NCBI RefSeq assembly: GCF_022899355.1
Contig: NZ_JALJCK010000003.1
Location: forward strand, 124,001 to 188,000
Direction: 5' to 3'
Origin: Shinella yambaruensis
Lineage (GTDB): Bacteria; Pseudomonadota; Alphaproteobacteria; Rhizobiales; Rhizobiaceae
Length of the DNA stretch: 64,000 bases
Shown here: positions 33,710-44,498 of the stretch, in pieces
Layout: every line of letters starts with the position of its first letter
Numbering within the stretch: the first letter of the stretch is position 1
The notes under the pieces: model-generated
The model's database searches: none
Seen by the model: only the letters and a program-made list of their open reading frames with translations
Told to the model about the DNA's origin: nothing
Translations under genes and position numbers: made by a program

Positions 33710-34810
33710 TCACCGCAGCTTGAGCGTGGAAAGGCCGACCAGCGCCAGCACCACGGCGATGATCCAGAAGCGCACGACGACCTGGCTTTCCGTCCAGCCC
33801 TTCTTTTCGAAATGGTGATGGATCGGCGCCATCAGGAAGACGCGCCGGCCCGTGAGCTTGAAGGAGGCGACCTGGATGATGACCGACAGCGTCTCCATGA
33901 CGAAGAGGCCGCCGATGATCGCCATGACGATCTCGTGCTTGGTGGCGACGGCGACCGTGCCGATGAGGCCGCCGAGGGCCAGCGAACCGGTATCGCCCAT
34001 GAAGATGGCGGCCGGCGGGGCGTTGAACCACAGGAAGCCGAGGCCGGCGCCGATGACCGCGCCGAGCACGACGGCGAGCTCGCCCGTGCCGGGCACGAAA
34101 TGGATCTGCAGGTAGTTCGCGAAGACGGCGTTGCCGGCGAGATAGGCGATGACGCCGAACGAGGCGGCCGAGATCATCACCGGAACCGTGGCAAGGCCGT
34201 CGAGCCCGTCCGTCAGGTTCACCGCATTGCCGGCAGCAACGATGACGAAGCCGCCGAACAGCACGAAGAAGATGCCGAGATTGATCAGGAAATCCTTGGC
34301 GAAGGGAAAGGCGATGGAGGAGCCGAAGGTCGAACCAGCCGCCCCCGTCGCAAGCGAGGCGCGCATCATGAAGTAGGTCGCCACGCCCGCGATGATGAAC
34401 TCGAGGCCGAGGCGCGCCTTGCCGGAAAAGCCCTTCTCCGTCTGCTTGGTGACCTTGAGATAGTCGTCGTAGAAGCCGATCGCGCCGAAGCCGAGCGTCA
34501 CGAGCAGGGTCGCGACCACATAGACGTTGGAAAGATCGGCCCAGAGCAGCGCGCTGCCGACGATGCCGGCAAGGATCATTAGGCCGCCCATGGTGGGCGT
34601 GCCGGCCTTCTTGAAATGCGTCTGCGGTCCGTCGGCACGGATCGGCTGGCCCTTGCCCTGGCGGATGCGCAGCGAGGAGATGATCATCGGTCCGAAGAGG
34701 AAGACGATGGTGGCCGAAGTGAACAGCGCAGCGCCCGTCCTAAAGGTAATGTAGCGGAACAGGTTGAACACCTGCACGGTGTCAGCCAGCTCGACGAGCC
34801 AAAGCAGCAT
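33710..34810 (-). CDS. mraY: Phospho-N-acetylmuramoyl-pentapeptide transferase MraY
   Basis: A 366-residue inner-membrane enzyme with ten helices that moves phospho-MurNAc-pentapeptide onto undecaprenyl phosphate, giving lipid I. Catalytic motifs are [15 protein letters not shown] and [12 protein letters not shown] 34810 gives the usual start MLLWLVE; a GTG two codons upstream is possible. It is separated from murF by 116 bases that contain a terminator-like hairpin. Confidence 0.97.
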   Translation of the reverse strand: MLLWLVELADTVQVFNLFRYITFRTGAALFTSATIVFLFGPMIISSLRIRQGKGQPIRADGPQTHFKKAGTPTMGGLMILAGIVGSALLWADLSNVYVVATLLVTLGFGAIGFYDDYLKVTKQTEKGFSGKARLGLEFIIAGVATYFMMRASLATGAAGSTFGSSIAFPFAKDFLINLGIFFVLFGGFVIVAAGNAVNLTDGLDGLATVPVMISAASFGVIAYLAGNAVFANYLQIHFVPGTGELAVVLGAVIGAGLGFLWFNAPPAAIFMGDTGSLALGGLIGTVAVATKHEIVMAIIGGLFVMETLSVIIQVASFKLTGRRVFLMAPIHHHFEKKGWTESQVVVRFWIIAVVLALVGLSTLKLR

Positions 34811-34883
34811 TGTCACCCTTTCCCCAAAAGGTTCCCCGCATCATCCGCGGCGTGACCGACCGCGGACGGAGATGTCGATTCCA

Positions 34884-34918
34884 TAAAAAAGAAGGCCCGG
34901 CGGGCATCTGCCCGGCCG
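34884..34918 (-). terminator. Possible weak terminator or attenuator between murF and mraY
   Basis: On the minus strand CGGGC-AGAT-GCCCG within a GC-rich imperfect stem is followed by TTCTTTTTTATGG. It sits just after the murF stop. The stem is short and imperfect, so read-through to mraY is expected. Confidence 0.45.
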
Positions 34919-34926
34919 AACCTCCC

Positions 34927-36360
34927 TCAAAGCTCGCGTTCCCTCTCCGGGAACGTCGGATATTTGTCAAGCAGGGCCGCCACGATACGGCTGAATCCCG
35001 TGCCCTTCGACGATTTCACGACCAGGACGTCGCCCGGCTGCACCGCATCGAGCGCATGGGCGGCAAGCGCGTCCGCCGTGTCGCGGTATTCCGTCGCCAC
35101 GCCCTCCGGCAGTACATCCCGCAGCGCCGCCATGTCCGGTCCGCCGAGCCAGACGTCGCCGATGCCCGCCTCCAGAAGCGGTTCGGCAAGGCCGGCATGG
35201 ACGAGAGGCGAATGCTCGCCCATTTCCAGCATGTCGCCGAGCACGGCGATGCGCCGGCCCCGGCCATGCGGCTCGGCATCGCGCAACAGCGCGATCGCCG
35301 CGCGCATCGAGGCCGGGTTGGCATTGTAGCTCTCGTCGATCAGCGTGAACCAGCCGCCGCCCTTGGCGAGCCGGTAGCGGCGTCCCCGCCCCTTCTCCGC
35401 CTGCATGGTGGCAAGCCCCGCCATCGCCTTCTCGATATCGCCGCCGGCAAGATGCACCGCGCCGAGCACGGCGACGGCGTTTTCGGCGATGTGCCGCCCG
35501 GGCGCGCCCATCGGCACTTCCAGCGTCTGCCCGCCGACCGCGGCGCGCAAAAGCCCGCCCTCGGCGCTCGGGATGAAATCGAGCAGGCGGAACTCCGCCT
35601 TGGCATCGGCGCCGAAGCTGTGGACATGCGAGACGCCGGCCGCCTCAGCCGCCTTTTCGAGGAAGGCGAACTGCTCGTTGTCGCGGTTGAGAAGGGCGTG
35701 TCCCCCCGGCACGACACCCTCGAAAATCTCCGCCTTGGCGGCGGCGATCTCCTCGAGATCGCGGAAGTTGCCGAGATGGGCCGGGGCGATCGTCGTGACC
35801 ATCGCCACATGCGGGCGCACCATGGCGACCAGCGGGCGGATCTCGCCGGGATGGTTCATGCCGATCTCGAAGACGCCGTAATCGGTGGTCTCCGGCATGC
35901 GGGCGAGCGTCAGCGGCACGCCCCAATGGTTGTTGAAGGAGGCGACGGAGGCGTGCACGCTGCCGGAGGGGCCGAGCGCCTGGCGCAGCATCTCCTTGGT
36001 CGTCGTCTTGCCGACGGAGCCGGTGACGGCGATGATGCGGGCCGCCGTGCGGTCGCGCGCCGCGCAGCCGAGGTCGACGAGCGCCTGGAGCACGTCCGGC
36101 ACCACGATCATCGGCGTGACGAGCCGGCCGAGCGCCGGCAGCTTGCCTTCGCTGACGACGAGCAGCGCCGCGCCGTTCGCGACCGCGAAGCTTGCGAAAT
36201 CATGGCCGTCGACGCGGTCGCCCTTGATGGCGAAGAAGGCTTCGCCCGGCGCGATGTTGCGGCTGTCGATGGAAATGCCGGTGACGCCCTGCGGCAGGTT
36301 GCCGATGGGGCGGCCATTCAGGGCGGCGACAAGATCAGGCGTGGTCCAGAGCCATTTCAA
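34927..36360 (-). CDS. murF: UDP-N-acetylmuramoyl-tripeptide--D-alanyl-D-alanine ligase MurF
   Basis: A 477-residue Mur ligase that adds D-Ala-D-Ala (the DdlB product) to UDP-MurNAc-tripeptide. ATP loop [13 protein letters not shown], the segment [11 protein letters not shown] and [11 protein letters not shown] are characteristic. Its start overlaps the murE stop by four bases, so the two are translationally coupled. Confidence 0.97.
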   Translation of the reverse strand: MKWLWTTPDLVAALNGRPIGNLPQGVTGISIDSRNIAPGEAFFAIKGDRVDGHDFASFAVANGAALLVVSEGKLPALGRLVTPMIVVPDVLQALVDLGCAARDRTAARIIAVTGSVGKTTTKEMLRQALGPSGSVHASVASFNNHWGVPLTLARMPETTDYGVFEIGMNHPGEIRPLVAMVRPHVAMVTTIAPAHLGNFRDLEEIAAAKAEIFEGVVPGGHALLNRDNEQFAFLEKAAEAAGVSHVHSFGADAKAEFRLLDFIPSAEGGLLRAAVGGQTLEVPMGAPGRHIAENAVAVLGAVHLAGGDIEKAMAGLATMQAEKGRGRRYRLAKGGGWFTLIDESYNANPASMRAAIALLRDAEPHGRGRRIAVLGDMLEMGEHSPLVHAGLAEPLLEAGIGDVWLGGPDMAALRDVLPEGVATEYRDTADALAAHALDAVQPGDVLVVKSSKGTGFSRIVAALLDKYPTFPEREREL

Positions 36361-37808
36361 CGGTCGAATTCCTCCAGGGCCTTGCGCAATTCCGCGTGGT
36401 CGGAGAACGGCAGCGTGACGGTGCCGACGGTCTGCCCCTCCTCATGCCCCTTGCCGGCGACGATCAGCGTGTCGCCGGATTGCAGCATGCGGACGGCGCT
36501 GCGGATCGCCTCGGCACGATCGCCGATCTCGGTCGCGCCCCTGGCCGCCGCCATGATTTCGGAGCGGATGACTTCGGGCACCTCGGAGCGCGGATTGTCG
36601 TCGGTGACGACCACCACGTCGGCAAGGCGCGTTGCGATCTCGCCCATGATCGGCCGCTTGCCCCTGTCGCGGTCCCCGCCGCAGCCGAAGACCACGATGA
36701 CGCGGCCCGTCGTGAAGGGGCGCACGGAGGTCAGCACGTTTTCCAGCGCATCCGGCTTGTGGGCATAGTCGACATAGGCGAGCGCGCCGTTCCTGGCGTG
36801 GCCCACCAGTTCGAGCCGGCCGGAGGCGCCGATCAGCTTTTCGAGCGCGGCCATGGCGACGGCGGCGGGAACGCCGGTCGACATGGCAAGGCCTGCCGCC
36901 ACCAGGGCGTTCGCCACCTGGAAATCGCCGGCGAGCGGGATATGCACTTCATAGATGTCGTCGCCGACATGCACTTCGGCGGTCTGCTTGTGGCGGAAAT
37001 GCTCGACGCGCTTCAGCGTCAGGTATTCGCCCTTGCGGCCGACCGTGCGCACGTCGAGCCCGGCCTTCCGCGCCGCCTCGATCGCAACGCCCGACCATTC
37101 GTCATCGGCATAGATGACGGCGGGCGCGCCCTTGGCGAGCAGCGTATCGAACAGCCGCATCTTCGAGGCCATGTAGTGCTCGACCGTCGGGTGGTAATCC
37201 ATGTGGTCGCGGCCGAGATTGGTGAAGGCGGCGGCGGCAAGCTTCACGCCGTCGAGACGCGCCTGGTCGAGGCCGTGGCTGGACGCTTCCATCGCGGCGT
37301 GGGTGACGCCGGCATCGGCAAGCTCGGCGAGCAGTTCGTGCAGCGACACCGGATCGGGCGTCGTCAGCGAGCCGTAGTCGTTGCGGCCGGGCGCGACGAC
37401 GCCGGTCGTGCCGATCATCGCGGCGGCGTGGCCGGCATGGGCCCAGATCTGGCGGGTGAAGGAGGCGACGGAGGTCTTTCCGGCCGTGCCGGTCACGGCG
37501 ACCATGGTTTCCGGCTGGCGGCCGTAGAAGCGGGCGGCGGCAAGCGCCAGGAACCGGCGCGGCTCGGCGACGGGGATGACCGGGACGGAGGCTTCGGCCG
37601 TGCTGCCGGCGGCAACGGCAACCGCGGCGGCGCCGCGCGAGACGGCATCGGCGATGAAGGCGCTGCCATCGGCCCTGGTGCCCGAGAGTGCAACGAAGAG
37701 ATCGCCCGGCTTCACCTTCCGGCTGTCGCTGGTTATGCCGCCGATGTCTATCGCGGCTGCGGCGGAAAGGTCGTTGGTTTCGGGTCCGGCGAGGTCACTG
37801 ATCTTCAT
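36357..37808 (-). CDS. murE: UDP-MurNAc-tripeptide synthetase MurE (meso-DAP adding)
   Basis: A 483-residue Mur ligase. The ATP loop is [11 protein letters not shown] and the amino-acid specificity motif is DNPR ([11 protein letters not shown]), which marks meso-diaminopimelate as the substrate. The start at ATG 37808 (MKISDLAG) is preferred over an in-frame start at 37910 that would extend into ftsI. It overlaps murF by four bases. Confidence 0.97.
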   Translation of the reverse strand: MKISDLAGPETNDLSAAAAIDIGGITSDSRKVKPGDLFVALSGTRADGSAFIADAVSRGAAAVAVAAGSTAEASVPVIPVAEPRRFLALAAARFYGRQPETMVAVTGTAGKTSVASFTRQIWAHAGHAAAMIGTTGVVAPGRNDYGSLTTPDPVSLHELLAELADAGVTHAAMEASSHGLDQARLDGVKLAAAAFTNLGRDHMDYHPTVEHYMASKMRLFDTLLAKGAPAVIYADDEWSGVAIEAARKAGLDVRTVGRKGEYLTLKRVEHFRHKQTAEVHVGDDIYEVHIPLAGDFQVANALVAAGLAMSTGVPAAVAMAALEKLIGASGRLELVGHARNGALAYVDYAHKPDALENVLTSVRPFTTGRVIVVFGCGGDRDRGKRPIMGEIATRLADVVVVTDDNPRSEVPEVIRSEIMAAARGATEIGDRAEAIRSAVRMLQSGDTLIVAGKGHEEGQTVGTVTLPFSDHAELRKALEEFDR

Positions 37809-37872
37809 TGTCCGCTCTGCTGCTTTCCAGTGGAAGCCGTTTCCATTCGAATCGGCCTCCCGTCTTCTCCAT

Positions 37873-39621
37873 TCAATAAGACACAAGCAAGGCAGACCCG
37901 TCCTCACCAAATTTCGGCTTTACACCGAGAAGGGCGGCCGAGCGGCGGATGATCTCGCCGACCATCGGCGCGGCGTTGAGGCCGGCGGTGCGCCCCCCGC
38001 CCTCGCCCGTCTGCGGCGCGTCGATGAAGGTGAGGACCACATATTTCGGGTCGTCGATCGGGAAGGCGGAGAGGAAGGCGTTGAAGTTCTGGGTGTTGGA
38101 ATAACGGCCGCCGACGACCTTGTTGGCCGTGCCCGTCTTGCCGCCGACATTGAAGCCCGGAACGAGCGCGCGGCGGCCGGAACCGTCGTTCGCGTTGAGC
38201 TTGAAGAGGTAGCGCATCTTGTCGCCGGTCTCCGGCTTGACGACGACCCTGGCCACCTCGTTGGCCTCCTCCACCGTGCGCGGCAGGAAGGTCGGGTTGA
38301 TCAGGAGGCCGCCGTTCATCAGCGCCGCGGCGGCCACCGCCGTCTGCAGCGGCGTCGTCGAGACGCCGTGGCCGAAGGAGATGGTGATCGAGTTGATCTT
38401 CTTCCATTCGCGCGGCTGCGTCGGGGTCTTCACCTCCGGCAGCTCGGTTTCGAGCCGGGTCAGAAGGCCGAGCCGCGTCAGGAACTCCTTGTGGCCGGCA
38501 ATGCCGACGACGTCGGCCATCTTGGCCGTGCCGATGTTGGAGGAGTACTGGAAGATCTCCGGCACGGTCAGCACGCGGTGCTTGCCGTGGAAGTCCTTGA
38601 TGGTGAAGCCGCCGATGCGGATCGGCGCGCGGGCGTCGAAGCTGTCGGTGATCTTCACCTTGCCCGAATCGAGCGCCATCGCCGTCGTGAAGCTCTTGAA
38701 GGTGGAGCCCATCTCGAACGTGCCGTTCGACATGCGGTTCATCCAGCCTTCCTTGGCGCCTTCGGCCGGGTTGTTGGGATCGTAGTCCGGCACCGAGGCC
38801 ATGGCGAGGATCTCGCCCGTATGCACATCCATCACGACGGCGCCGGCGGCGATCGCCTTGTATTTCTCCATGCCCGTCGCCACGACGTCGCGCACGATGG
38901 CCTGGACGCGCAGGTCGATGGACAGGCGCACCGGCTCCAGCTTGGCATCGCTCGTCATGCCGATCGCGGCGAGGTCGGCGAGCCCCTGGTTGTCGATATA
39001 GCGCTCCATGCCGGCAATGCCGCGGTTGTCGATGTTGACATGGCCGACGATGTGCGAGGCGGTGACGCCACCCGGATAGAAGCGGCGCTTTTCCGGCCGG
39101 AAGCCGACGCCGGGAATGCCGAGCGCCAGGATGCGGCTCTGCTGCTTGGGCGTCAGCTGGCGTTTCAGCCACTGGAAGCGGGATTTCGAGGTGAGCTTGC
39201 GGTAGATGCCGCGCCGGTCGAGGTCGGGCATGACGGTGGCGAGCATTTCCACCGCCTCGTCCGCATCGACGATCTTGTGCGGCTCGGCATAGAGCGAGAC
39301 GGTGCGGATGTCGGTGGCGAGGATCTCGCCGTTGCGGTCGACGATGTCGGGGCGCGAGGCCATCAGGTGGTCGGCGGGGCCGATCGAGGACACGGTTTCG
39401 GGCGAGGCCATGCCATATTGCACGAGGCGGCCGCCGATGACCGCATAGACCATGCCGAAGCAGCAGATGATGACGGCGACGCGGCTGCGGGCCTGCGAGC
39501 CGGAGCGCTTGCGCGTTCCCTCGAAGGCATGGCCGCCATTGCCGGCCGCGCGGTTGTTGTTGCCGCCGGCGCTGAAATGCGCCTTGCTCTTGAGGTCCAT
39601 GATGCGGGAGAGAAACGACAT
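37873..39621 (-). CDS. ftsI: Septal transpeptidase FtsI (PBP3)
   Basis: A 582-residue class B penicillin-binding protein. It has a cytoplasmic tail, one membrane helix (about 47-65), a pedestal domain, and a transpeptidase domain with the catalytic Ser306 in STFK (306-309), SSN (in [10 protein letters not shown]) and KTGT (in GGKTGTAN). It cross-links the glycan strands made by FtsW. The start shares one base with the ftsL stop (TGATG). Confidence 0.97.
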   Translation of the reverse strand: MSFLSRIMDLKSKAHFSAGGNNNRAAGNGGHAFEGTRKRSGSQARSRVAVIICCFGMVYAVIGGRLVQYGMASPETVSSIGPADHLMASRPDIVDRNGEILATDIRTVSLYAEPHKIVDADEAVEMLATVMPDLDRRGIYRKLTSKSRFQWLKRQLTPKQQSRILALGIPGVGFRPEKRRFYPGGVTASHIVGHVNIDNRGIAGMERYIDNQGLADLAAIGMTSDAKLEPVRLSIDLRVQAIVRDVVATGMEKYKAIAAGAVVMDVHTGEILAMASVPDYDPNNPAEGAKEGWMNRMSNGTFEMGSTFKSFTTAMALDSGKVKITDSFDARAPIRIGGFTIKDFHGKHRVLTVPEIFQYSSNIGTAKMADVVGIAGHKEFLTRLGLLTRLETELPEVKTPTQPREWKKINSITISFGHGVSTTPLQTAVAAAALMNGGLLINPTFLPRTVEEANEVARVVVKPETGDKMRYLFKLNANDGSGRRALVPGFNVGGKTGTANKVVGGRYSNTQNFNAFLSAFPIDDPKYVVLTFIDAPQTGEGGGRTAGLNAAPMVGEIIRRSAALLGVKPKFGEDGSALLVSY

Positions 39622-40013
39622 CAGTTTGCCACCGATCCGGTTTGGATTGCGTCCGTGCCTTTGGCTTTCTTCTTGTTCTTCTGGGCGACCTTCTCGTCCT
39701 TCTCCGGCGCCAGCGCCGGCAGTTCGGCCGTCGGCATGGGCAATTCGTTCGGCTGGGCGAGCTGGGTCGATTCGGTCGGCACGAGCTTCAGGTCGGCCTC
39801 GAAGGTCTTCACCAGGCGGTTCAGGCGGTTCGGCTGGGTCAGGAGAGCCCAGTCGGCCTTGAGGAGGTCGATCGTGTCCTCCTCCAGCTTGATCTCGGCG
39901 TCGAGCTTGCGCACCTCTTCCAGCTTGTTCTCGGCCTGGTGCTTGATCGAATAGGTGACGGTGGCGGCTGCCGTCATGACGGCGATCATCACGACATCAA
40001 GGGTACGGAACAT
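39621..40013 (-). CDS. ftsL: Cell division protein FtsL
   Basis: A 130-residue bitopic protein: one N-terminal helix (VVMIAVMTAAATVTYSI), then a heptad-rich coiled coil (HQAENKLEEVRKLDAEI) and a low-complexity, Lys- and Pro-rich tail. It fits FtsL by position between rsmH and ftsI and by topology, as its sequence is poorly conserved. ATG 40013 or the preceding GTG 40016 may be the start. Confidence 0.88.
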   Translation of the reverse strand: MFRTLDVVMIAVMTAAATVTYSIKHQAENKLEEVRKLDAEIKLEEDTIDLLKADWALLTQPNRLNRLVKTFEADLKLVPTESTQLAQPNELPMPTAELPALAPEKDEKVAQKNKKKAKGTDAIQTGSVAN

Positions 40014-40016
40014 CAC

Positions 40017-41042
40017 TCAGCTTCCCATCTTCGCAAGGTCGGCAAGGTTCGGCAGGTTGAAAATGGACAGATCATCCGTCCCGGCGGGGGCGCTCGTGCG
40101 CTCGCCTGCCCGCAGCTTCGCGGATCGGGCGCGCGGATTGACCGCACTCTCCTCGTCGCCGGCCGCCACCATAGGGCGCCCGACTGGTGCGAAGGTTGCG
40201 GCCTTGTCGTGGACTTGCGGCAGATGCCTGGAGCCCGCCGCCTTGCCGGCGCGATCCTGGAAGAATTTCTTGACGATCCGGTCCTCCAGCGAGTGGAAGG
40301 AGACGACGACCAGCCGCCCGCCCGGCTTCAACACACGCTCGGCGGCGAAGAGGGCTTCGGCAAGTTCGCCGAGCTCGTCGTTGACGAAGACACGCAGCGC
40401 CTGGAAGACGCGCGTCGCCGGGTGGATCTTGTCCTTCGCCTTGCGCGGCGTCGTCAGCTCGATGAGGTTGGCGAGCTGGCGCGTCGTGGTGAAGGGTTCC
40501 TTCTCGCGCGCCTTCTCGATGGCGCGGGCGATGCGCCCGGCCTGCTTCTCCTCGCCGAGGAAGCCGAAGATGCGGATGAGATCGGAAACCTTTGCACGGT
40601 TCACCACGTCGGCGGCCGAAACGCCGGCGGCCGACATGCGCATGTCGAGCGGGCCGTTCTTCTGGAACGAGAAGCCGCGCTCCGCCTCGTCGATCTGCAT
40701 GGAGGAGACGCCGATATCGAGCACGACGCCGTCGAGCCCGCCCGCGGGCGCGTGCTCGGCAAGCTCGGAAAAGCGCGAATGGATGAGGGTCAGCCGGCCG
40801 CCGGATGCTTCGACCAGCGCCTTGCCGCCGGCAATGGCGTTGGGATCGCGGTCGAGCGCGATGACGTCTGCCCCCTCGGCAAGGATGGCGGACGTATAGC
40901 CACCCGCGCCGAACGTGCCGTCGAGGATGACCTGGCCGGGTTTGGGCGAAAGCGCCGCGAGGACCTCGGAGAGAAGAACCGGAATGTGACGGACCGGTCC
41001 GCCATCGGCATCAGAAAAACCTCCGCCAAGATCCGCCGCCAT
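40017..41042 (-). CDS. rsmH: 16S rRNA (cytosine(1402)-N4)-methyltransferase RsmH
   Basis: A 341-residue SAM-dependent enzyme (formerly MraW) that methylates C1402 in the ribosomal P site. [34 protein letters not shown] and [16 protein letters not shown] are the RsmH signatures. ATG 41042 is chosen, 14 bases after the mraZ stop. The stop is directly followed by the ftsL start. Confidence 0.97.
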   Translation of the reverse strand: MAADLGGGFSDADGGPVRHIPVLLSEVLAALSPKPGQVILDGTFGAGGYTSAILAEGADVIALDRDPNAIAGGKALVEASGGRLTLIHSRFSELAEHAPAGGLDGVVLDIGVSSMQIDEAERGFSFQKNGPLDMRMSAAGVSAADVVNRAKVSDLIRIFGFLGEEKQAGRIARAIEKAREKEPFTTTRQLANLIELTTPRKAKDKIHPATRVFQALRVFVNDELGELAEALFAAERVLKPGGRLVVVSFHSLEDRIVKKFFQDRAGKAAGSRHLPQVHDKAATFAPVGRPMVAAGDEESAVNPRARSAKLRAGERTSAPAGTDDLSIFNLPNLADLAKMGS

Positions 41043-41056
41043 TCCGATTCTCCGTC

Positions 41057-41497
41057 TTACCCCAAGCCCAGACCTCGCGTCCTGAACTCTTCCCGGGCAG
41101 CCGCCTGCGTGGCTAGGAATGTCTGCGGTGCCCAGAGCTGAAAATGATCCGCCCGACCGACAAAGGTCACCTCCGCGGTGATGCCCGTATAGTCGCGGAT
41201 GAAATCCGTGACCGGCAGGCGCCCTTCCGAATCGAGCTTCATGAAGACCCCGCCCCCGTGGACCAGGAGCGACATCCGGTTGGCTTGCGGCGAAAGAACG
41301 TCCTCGCTGGCGATCTGGCGCTCGAAACGATCGAGCAGATCCAGCCCGCCGACGCTGATCGCCGGAAACAAGAAATCCTGGAAGCAGTACAGCTCCCGGA
41401 TGTCGCGCTGCGACAGGACGGAGCGAAAGGCCGACGGAACGGAGACCCGCCCCTTGGCATCGATCCTGTTTGTCGCATTCGACAGGAACCGGTTCAT
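41057..41497 (-). CDS. mraZ: Transcriptional regulator MraZ
   Basis: A 146-residue protein with two SpoVT/AbrB-like beta domains, beginning [18 protein letters not shown] and repeating the pattern in [16 protein letters not shown]. MraZ forms rings that bind repeated TGGG boxes upstream of its own gene and repress the dcw cluster. Four such boxes lie upstream here. The start at ATG 41497 places the AbrB motif at the normal position; an in-frame ATG at 41563 would add 22 residues and is not favoured. Confidence 0.95.
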   Translation of the reverse strand: MNRFLSNATNRIDAKGRVSVPSAFRSVLSQRDIRELYCFQDFLFPAISVGGLDLLDRFERQIASEDVLSPQANRMSLLVHGGGVFMKLDSEGRLPVTDFIRDYTGITAEVTFVGRADHFQLWAPQTFLATQAAAREEFRTRGLGLG

Positions 41498-41676
41498 GAC
41501 GCGATACAGCCGCTTCCAGAGCCCAGGCGCTGTGCATCCGCCCCGGCCGACCCAACACAACACCGCGCACGCAAGCCAGCCCTGATGCGTCGCCTACGCG
41601 CCGCACCGTCCCCAGCCGGTTAGCCTCAAAGCTTTGCGATGATCGGACGCTCATGCGTCCTCGTGCAGTGTGAGTT

Positions 41677-41711
41677 TGGGATATCATGGGACCATATGGG
41701 CGTCAATGGGA
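41677..41711 (-). promoter_or_regulatory. MraZ operator overlapping the mraZ (dcw) promoter
   Basis: On the plus strand, TGGG occurs at 41677, 41687, 41697 and 41707, four copies at exactly 10-bp spacing, the known MraZ box arrangement. On the minus strand the same bases hold TTGACG (41706-41701), 17 bases, then TATCCC (41683-41678), a plausible -35/-10. Binding would block the promoter. Confidence 0.8.
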
Positions 41712-41763
41712 AGTGACCTCGTTCCCCGTGATGAGACCGTCAAATGTTTATAAGGCGTTAAGT

Positions 41764-41778
41764 TTAACAAATGGTTAG
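41764..41778 (-). promoter_or_regulatory. CtrA-like site upstream of mraZ
   Basis: On the minus strand the site reads CTAA-N7-TTAA and includes CTAACCAT. This is one mismatch from the CtrA consensus TTAA-N7-TTAA. The same CTAACCAT with a TTAA seven bases away occurs at 54578-54595. Confidence 0.4.
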
Positions 41779-41920
41779 GAAAGCCCTGCCAACGCCTTGT
41801 ATTTGCGTGGGTCGGAACACCGCAGGCGTGCGTTTCGGCACGCGGCAAGCCATGCGCGAACCCCAAGGAATTCAGCGCATTAACGCGTCATGAAAAATCG
41901 TTCTTCAGGGGAGAGATTTT

Positions 41921-42316
41921 TGCCAGTTGGCCTGTAAGCCGGGTTCTGTATGGCTCCGGCTTGCGCCGGAACGTGGCAGCCATTCATCTGGGACCGGACT
42001 TGCGCCCGGCCTCTTGCAACCCACCCGGATGACCGGCCCGGAAACGGGCTGAAGCGCTTGCGCGCTTCGCGTCATCCCTATTCGGTTTTGCTCCCGGTGG
42101 GGTTTACCGTGCCGACCATGTCGCCATGGCCGCGGTGGGCTCTTACCCCACCCTTTCACCCTTACCTTCCGGGGAAGGCGGTTTGCTTTCTGTGGCACTT
42201 TCCCTGGGGTCGCCCCCGCCGGACGTTATCCGGCACCGTGTTTCCGTGGAGCCCGGACTTTCCTCACCCTGCGGCCTTTCGGCCCTTGCAAGGCGCGGCT
42301 GCCCGGCCAACTGGCA
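41921..42316 (-). ncRNA. rnpB: RNase P RNA component
   Basis: On the minus strand, the 5' GCCAGTTGGCC (42315-42305) and 3' GGCCAACTGGC (41932-41922) form a perfect 11-bp P1 helix. Between them are the invariant bacterial type A segments GAGGAAAGTCCGGGCTCC (after about 45 nt) and, near the 3' end, ACAGAACCCGGCTTACAGGC, plus AGAGCCCACCGCGG and GGTAAACCCC. This ribozyme processes the 5' end of tRNAs. Length about 395 nt is normal. Ends are set by the P1 helix and could be a few bases off. Confidence 0.95.
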
Positions 42317-42355
42317 GGCGCTGACTAACCGATACGGAAGGGAAAGACCAGTGTC

Positions 42356-43537
42356 TTAGCGGAAATGAACCGCGAAATCCGTCATGTAGTCCGGTTCGTC
42401 CATCTTCCCGCGAATCACCAGGTCCGCGCCGATGCGGCCGATCTCGTCGGAACTCTTCGCCGCCGCCCCGTTGCCGCCGGTCAGGAGCGCGATGCGGTCG
42501 CTCCCCACGAAGCCGGCATAGGGATAGCCATGCACCGTATAGGTCGTGACGCAGGGCGCGGAGACAAGGCGGACCGGATCGAGGTCGGGAATGGAGCGTG
42601 CAAGCAGGCGCTTCAGATGCACGATCGCCTCCGGGCGCCCCTCGCCGCGGAACCAGTCGCGAATCGCCTCTTCCTCCTCGATCTCCACCTCGGTCGGATC
42701 GCCGCCGATCTTCAGGTAGGAATGGCCGTCCGGATAGACGATCGGCGGCAGGAAGTAGAAATGATCGGCAGGGCCGGCGCTCTCGTCGATCCAGGACGGC
42801 ATGGTGCGATAGGCCTCCGCCTGCTCGGGCGACAGCTGCGCCAGCACGACGGTGCGCGCCTTGATGGCAAGCGCCGGTACCTTCGGCAGGAGCCCCGGTG
42901 CGCGGGAGAAACCGCCGGTCGCCACCAGCACGCGCCCGCCGGTGACCGTGCCGCCCGCCTTCAACGCCACCGAAGCGCGGTCGCCGGCATCCGTCACCGA
43001 CAGGGCATCGTCGGAAATGGAGACGCCGCCGGCCCTTTCCATGCAGGCGACCTGCGCCGCGACGAGCTTGCGCGGGTCGATATAGCCGGCGCCCTCCATC
43101 TCGAAGACGCCGGCGGAACTTTCCGGCAGGTCGAACCAGGGGAACCGCGCCCGCAGCGCCGCCCGGTCGAAAAGCGGCGCCTCCAGCGCATGGCGCTTCA
43201 CCACCGCCTCGACCGCATTGAGGAAATCGCCGCCGGCGGGGCCGCTGATCAGGCAGCCCGTCTCGCCGTAGAAGCCTATGCCGCTCTCCGCCTCGATGGC
43301 GCGGTAGCGGGCGATCGACCGCTTGGCGAGCAGCGCCCAGTCCGGGTCCTGGTCGATCGTGCGGGTGATGCGGCCGCTGTCATAGTGGCTGGCGAAGACG
43401 CCGTCGTGCTTCTGCCAGTCGGCCGGCTCTCCCCGACCGACGAGCGCAACGGAAGCGCCCGTCGCCGTGAGGTGGCGCGCCGCCGCCGCCCCCATCATGC
43501 CTCTGCCCACGACGACGAAATCGAAATGCCGATCCAT
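42356..43537 (-). CDS. FAD-dependent amine/amino acid oxidase (DAO family)
   Basis: A 393-residue flavoenzyme with the N-terminal dinucleotide fold GRGMMGAAAARHL and a C-terminal FAD segment LLTGGNGAAAKSSDEIGRIG. The overall pattern is like N-methyl-amino-acid oxidases (sarcosine oxidase / SolA group), which oxidise secondary amines and release peroxide. The actual substrate is unknown. It ends 40 bases from the rnpB 5' end. It has no visible partner genes. Confidence 0.82.
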   Translation of the reverse strand: MDRHFDFVVVGRGMMGAAAARHLTATGASVALVGRGEPADWQKHDGVFASHYDSGRITRTIDQDPDWALLAKRSIARYRAIEAESGIGFYGETGCLISGPAGGDFLNAVEAVVKRHALEAPLFDRAALRARFPWFDLPESSAGVFEMEGAGYIDPRKLVAAQVACMERAGGVSISDDALSVTDAGDRASVALKAGGTVTGGRVLVATGGFSRAPGLLPKVPALAIKARTVVLAQLSPEQAEAYRTMPSWIDESAGPADHFYFLPPIVYPDGHSYLKIGGDPTEVEIEEEEAIRDWFRGEGRPEAIVHLKRLLARSIPDLDPVRLVSAPCVTTYTVHGYPYAGFVGSDRIALLTGGNGAAAKSSDEIGRIGADLVIRGKMDEPDYMTDFAVHFR

Positions 43538-43610
43538 GCCCTACCCTCGCTTTTCACCGGTGGCATAGCATGGCCGCGGGCCGATTCCAGCCCGCGAAAC
43601 GTCGCGCCGG

Positions 43611-44273
43611 TCAGTCGATGATGCTCTGCACCTTGCCGCAATAGCGCTTGGAGACCGGGTTCATGCGCTTGGCGCCATGGCCGGCATTGTAGCGCAGGAT
43701 CGTGCCGCAGGTCGTGCCGCCGGAAAGGTCGTGCGCCATGGCGAGGTACTTCATGCCGAACTTGATGTTGGTCTCGGGATCGTAGAGGCCCTTGGCGCCG
43801 CCGCGGTAGCCCATCATGCGCGCCGTCGCCGGCTTGATCTGCATGAGGCCGATCTCGCCTGCGCTGCCGCGGGCGCGCGGGTTGAAGTTGCTCTCGACGC
43901 GCACCACCGCATGGGCGAGGTCGACGGGCACGCCATAGGCCTTGGCATAGGTCTGGATCAGGCCGGAATAGCCGGCCGTCTTGCGCTCCGCCGACAGCGG
44001 GTTCTCCGCCTTGGGATAGCCGGTCGTGCTCTTGTAGGTCTTCAGCCTGCCGACGACCACGCCGTCCTTGTCGATGACGGTCTTGCGCTTGGTGCTGCGC
44101 TTGCTGGAAACCTTGCGCGGCTTTTCCTTGCCGGCGGCCTCCTGTTTTTCGGAGGTCTGGAACAGATACTGTTTCTTGGCCGGGCCCCGGGAAGGTTCGG
44201 CATGCGCCGTGGCGGCGGAAAGAACGGACACACAAAAGCAGGCCGCACCGAAGGCGGCAAGAAGTCTTCTCAT
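43611..44273 (-). CDS. SLT-domain lytic transglycosylase
   Basis: A 220-residue secreted protein. It has a signal peptide (cleavage near AHA-EPS), a basic linker, and a C-terminal SLT domain with the catalytic Glu in VRVESNFNPRA and GLMQIKPATARMMGY. Such enzymes cut the MurNAc-GlcNAc bond, leaving 1,6-anhydro ends. One of several cell-wall hydrolases in this part of the window. Confidence 0.9.
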   Translation of the reverse strand: MRRLLAAFGAACFCVSVLSAATAHAEPSRGPAKKQYLFQTSEKQEAAGKEKPRKVSSKRSTKRKTVIDKDGVVVGRLKTYKSTTGYPKAENPLSAERKTAGYSGLIQTYAKAYGVPVDLAHAVVRVESNFNPRARGSAGEIGLMQIKPATARMMGYRGGAKGLYDPETNIKFGMKYLAMAHDLSGGTTCGTILRYNAGHGAKRMNPVSKRYCGKVQSIID

Positions 44274-44498
44274 CTAGTCATCGTCTCCAAAAGGCGCAAA
44301 GGCAGAGCCCCGGCCCGCGGCATCTCAAGCCGCGCAGCCCGCGCAAACGTCTCGATCCTCATTGATTGCGATCAGGCCCTGACCGCATGCTGCGCTGCAA
44401 TGAACGCAGGCGGAAAGAACATGCCCAATCGGGTCAGGATGTGGCGAAACGGTAAACTTCTGTTACAGGCCGTAATATTCGAATATTCGGATAGGCTG

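Noticed and set aside
41905-42324. Short open frames on both strands over the RNase P RNA
   Set aside because: The interval is explained by the RNase P RNA with its P1 helix and conserved core; the frames have no coding character.
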